Assembly (NCBI GenBank): GCA_019241095.1
Contig: JAFAXJ010000412.1
Span: 1-5,497, forward strand
From: Verrucomicrobiota bacterium
Lineage (GTDB): Bacteria; Verrucomicrobiota; Verrucomicrobiia; Chthoniobacterales; JAFAMB01
Length of the DNA stretch: 5,497 nucleotides
Reading direction: 5' to 3'
Shown here: one piece after another, positions 5,070 to 5,497 of the stretch
How the letters are laid out: the number at the start of each line of letters is the position of its first letter
Position numbering within the stretch: the stretch's first letter is position 1
Notes under the pieces: generated by a model
Seen by the model: the letters and a program-made list of their open reading frames with translations, nothing else
What the model was told of the DNA's origin: nothing
Databases searched by the model: none
Made by a program: the position numbers and the translations under genes

Positions 5070-5497
5070 CGAATAACAACTCGAGCAATTTTGGCATCCC
5101 CATTGAAGTCGGCAGCCTTCACCTAATTTTCTTACTTGGGGATCATAGCTATCTCCTATCTCGAGGTCTAGGCTATGTAATTCCAGGTCGGCGTACCTCT
5201 GCCACTCGCGTTCACTAAGATGTCGCCAACCAGGGAATATCCAATACCACGACCTCGGGTTGAGTCGAGCCGGGCTCGCGTGTGACCACTCTCGGCTACC
5301 GAGCCCGGATCACTCTTCGCGGATTATATCGTTTGGCGAAGCAGCCGGAGACCGATGACGCTGGTGAAGAAGTCATATTCCAGCGTTTGATGTCGGACTG
5401 CCGAGAACAAATTTACTTAGACTCCGGCGTTCTGACCTGGTTATCAGCCTGAGCCATGCGTTCCCTAAGCCATGTGGGCTGACCTTGCCCAACTTGT
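5070..5497. other. Right-hand stretch without a confident gene
   Basis: No gene can be supported in these 428 bases. A plus-strand open frame, GTG 5282 to TGA 5452 (56 codons), has reasonable composition but no ribosome binding site. A minus-strand frame is open from the edge to a TAA at 5413-5415 (27 codons) and might be the 3' tip of a gene lying outside, but it is too short to judge. Structural items are a set of overlapping hairpins (5266-5308) and an inverted repeat, ATCCCCA (5096-5102) with TGGGGAT (5137-5143), which could end the small membrane protein transcript although no T run follows. Confidence 0.5.
5266..5308. repeat. Nested, mutually exclusive hairpins
   Basis: A 9-base perfect inverted repeat pairs CCGGGCTCG (5270-5278) with CGAGCCCGG (5300-5308) across a 21-base loop. 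Each arm can instead fold locally: the left with its upstream flank as CGAGCC-G-GGCTCG (5266-5278), the right as CTCGG-CTA-CCGAG (5291-5303). The long-range and local folds share bases and cannot coexist. Confidence 0.45.

Noticed and set aside
5413..5496. Minus-strand frame open from the right edge to a TAA, possibly the 3' tip of another gene
   Set aside because: Only 27 codons; an open frame this short is common by chance and no motif is visible.

Overview
The window looks like ordinary chromosomal DNA from a soil-type Gram-negative bacterium. An acidobacterial or similar environmental genome is my best guess. It rests on the intermediate GC content, the mix of a YHS/heavy-metal-binding P-type ATPase, an aldo/keto reductase and a stand-alone lycopene-cyclase-domain protein, and the loosely packed genes. 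This is inference; no taxonomic marker gene is present.

Layout from left to right. (1) On the minus strand, running off the left edge, is the N-terminus of a probable heavy-metal-translocating P-type ATPase: a YHS domain followed by two Cys-rich heavy-metal-binding modules. (2) A 358-base gap holds two tandem GC-rich hairpins and a small CGAAG tandem repeat. (3) A complete minus-strand NADPH-dependent aldo/keto reductase (282 aa) has an intact catalytic tetrad and a clear ribosome binding site. (4) A 235-base region separates it from a plus-strand tRNA; it carries two operator-like inverted repeats. (5) A complete tRNA-Arg(CCU) gene follows. (6) About 575 bases appear to lack a gene but hold short repeats and palindromes. 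(7) A plus-strand, single-pass membrane protein of unknown function (182 aa) comes next. (8) After another 375 bases without a recognisable gene lies a minus-strand membrane protein of 319 aa with two lycopene cyclase domains. (9) Its upstream region contains a diverged repeat of its own leader, then a TATAAT promoter and a plus-strand small membrane protein (about 70 aa). (10) The right 428 bases hold no confident gene, but contain a nested set of alternative hairpins and a weak 56-codon open frame.

The genes do not form an obvious pathway. Each has its own leader, neighbours often face opposite directions, and no operon is evident. The ATPase fragment suggests metal (copper-type) export. 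The reductase is a general carbonyl-detoxifying or metabolic enzyme. The lycopene-cyclase-like protein would act in carotenoid synthesis, but no other carotenoid gene is visible. I see no CRISPR array, insertion sequence, phage gene, toxin-antitoxin pair or recognisable defence system. The best leads are the unexplained membrane proteins, the non-canonical second cyclase motif, and several palindromes placed upstream of genes.
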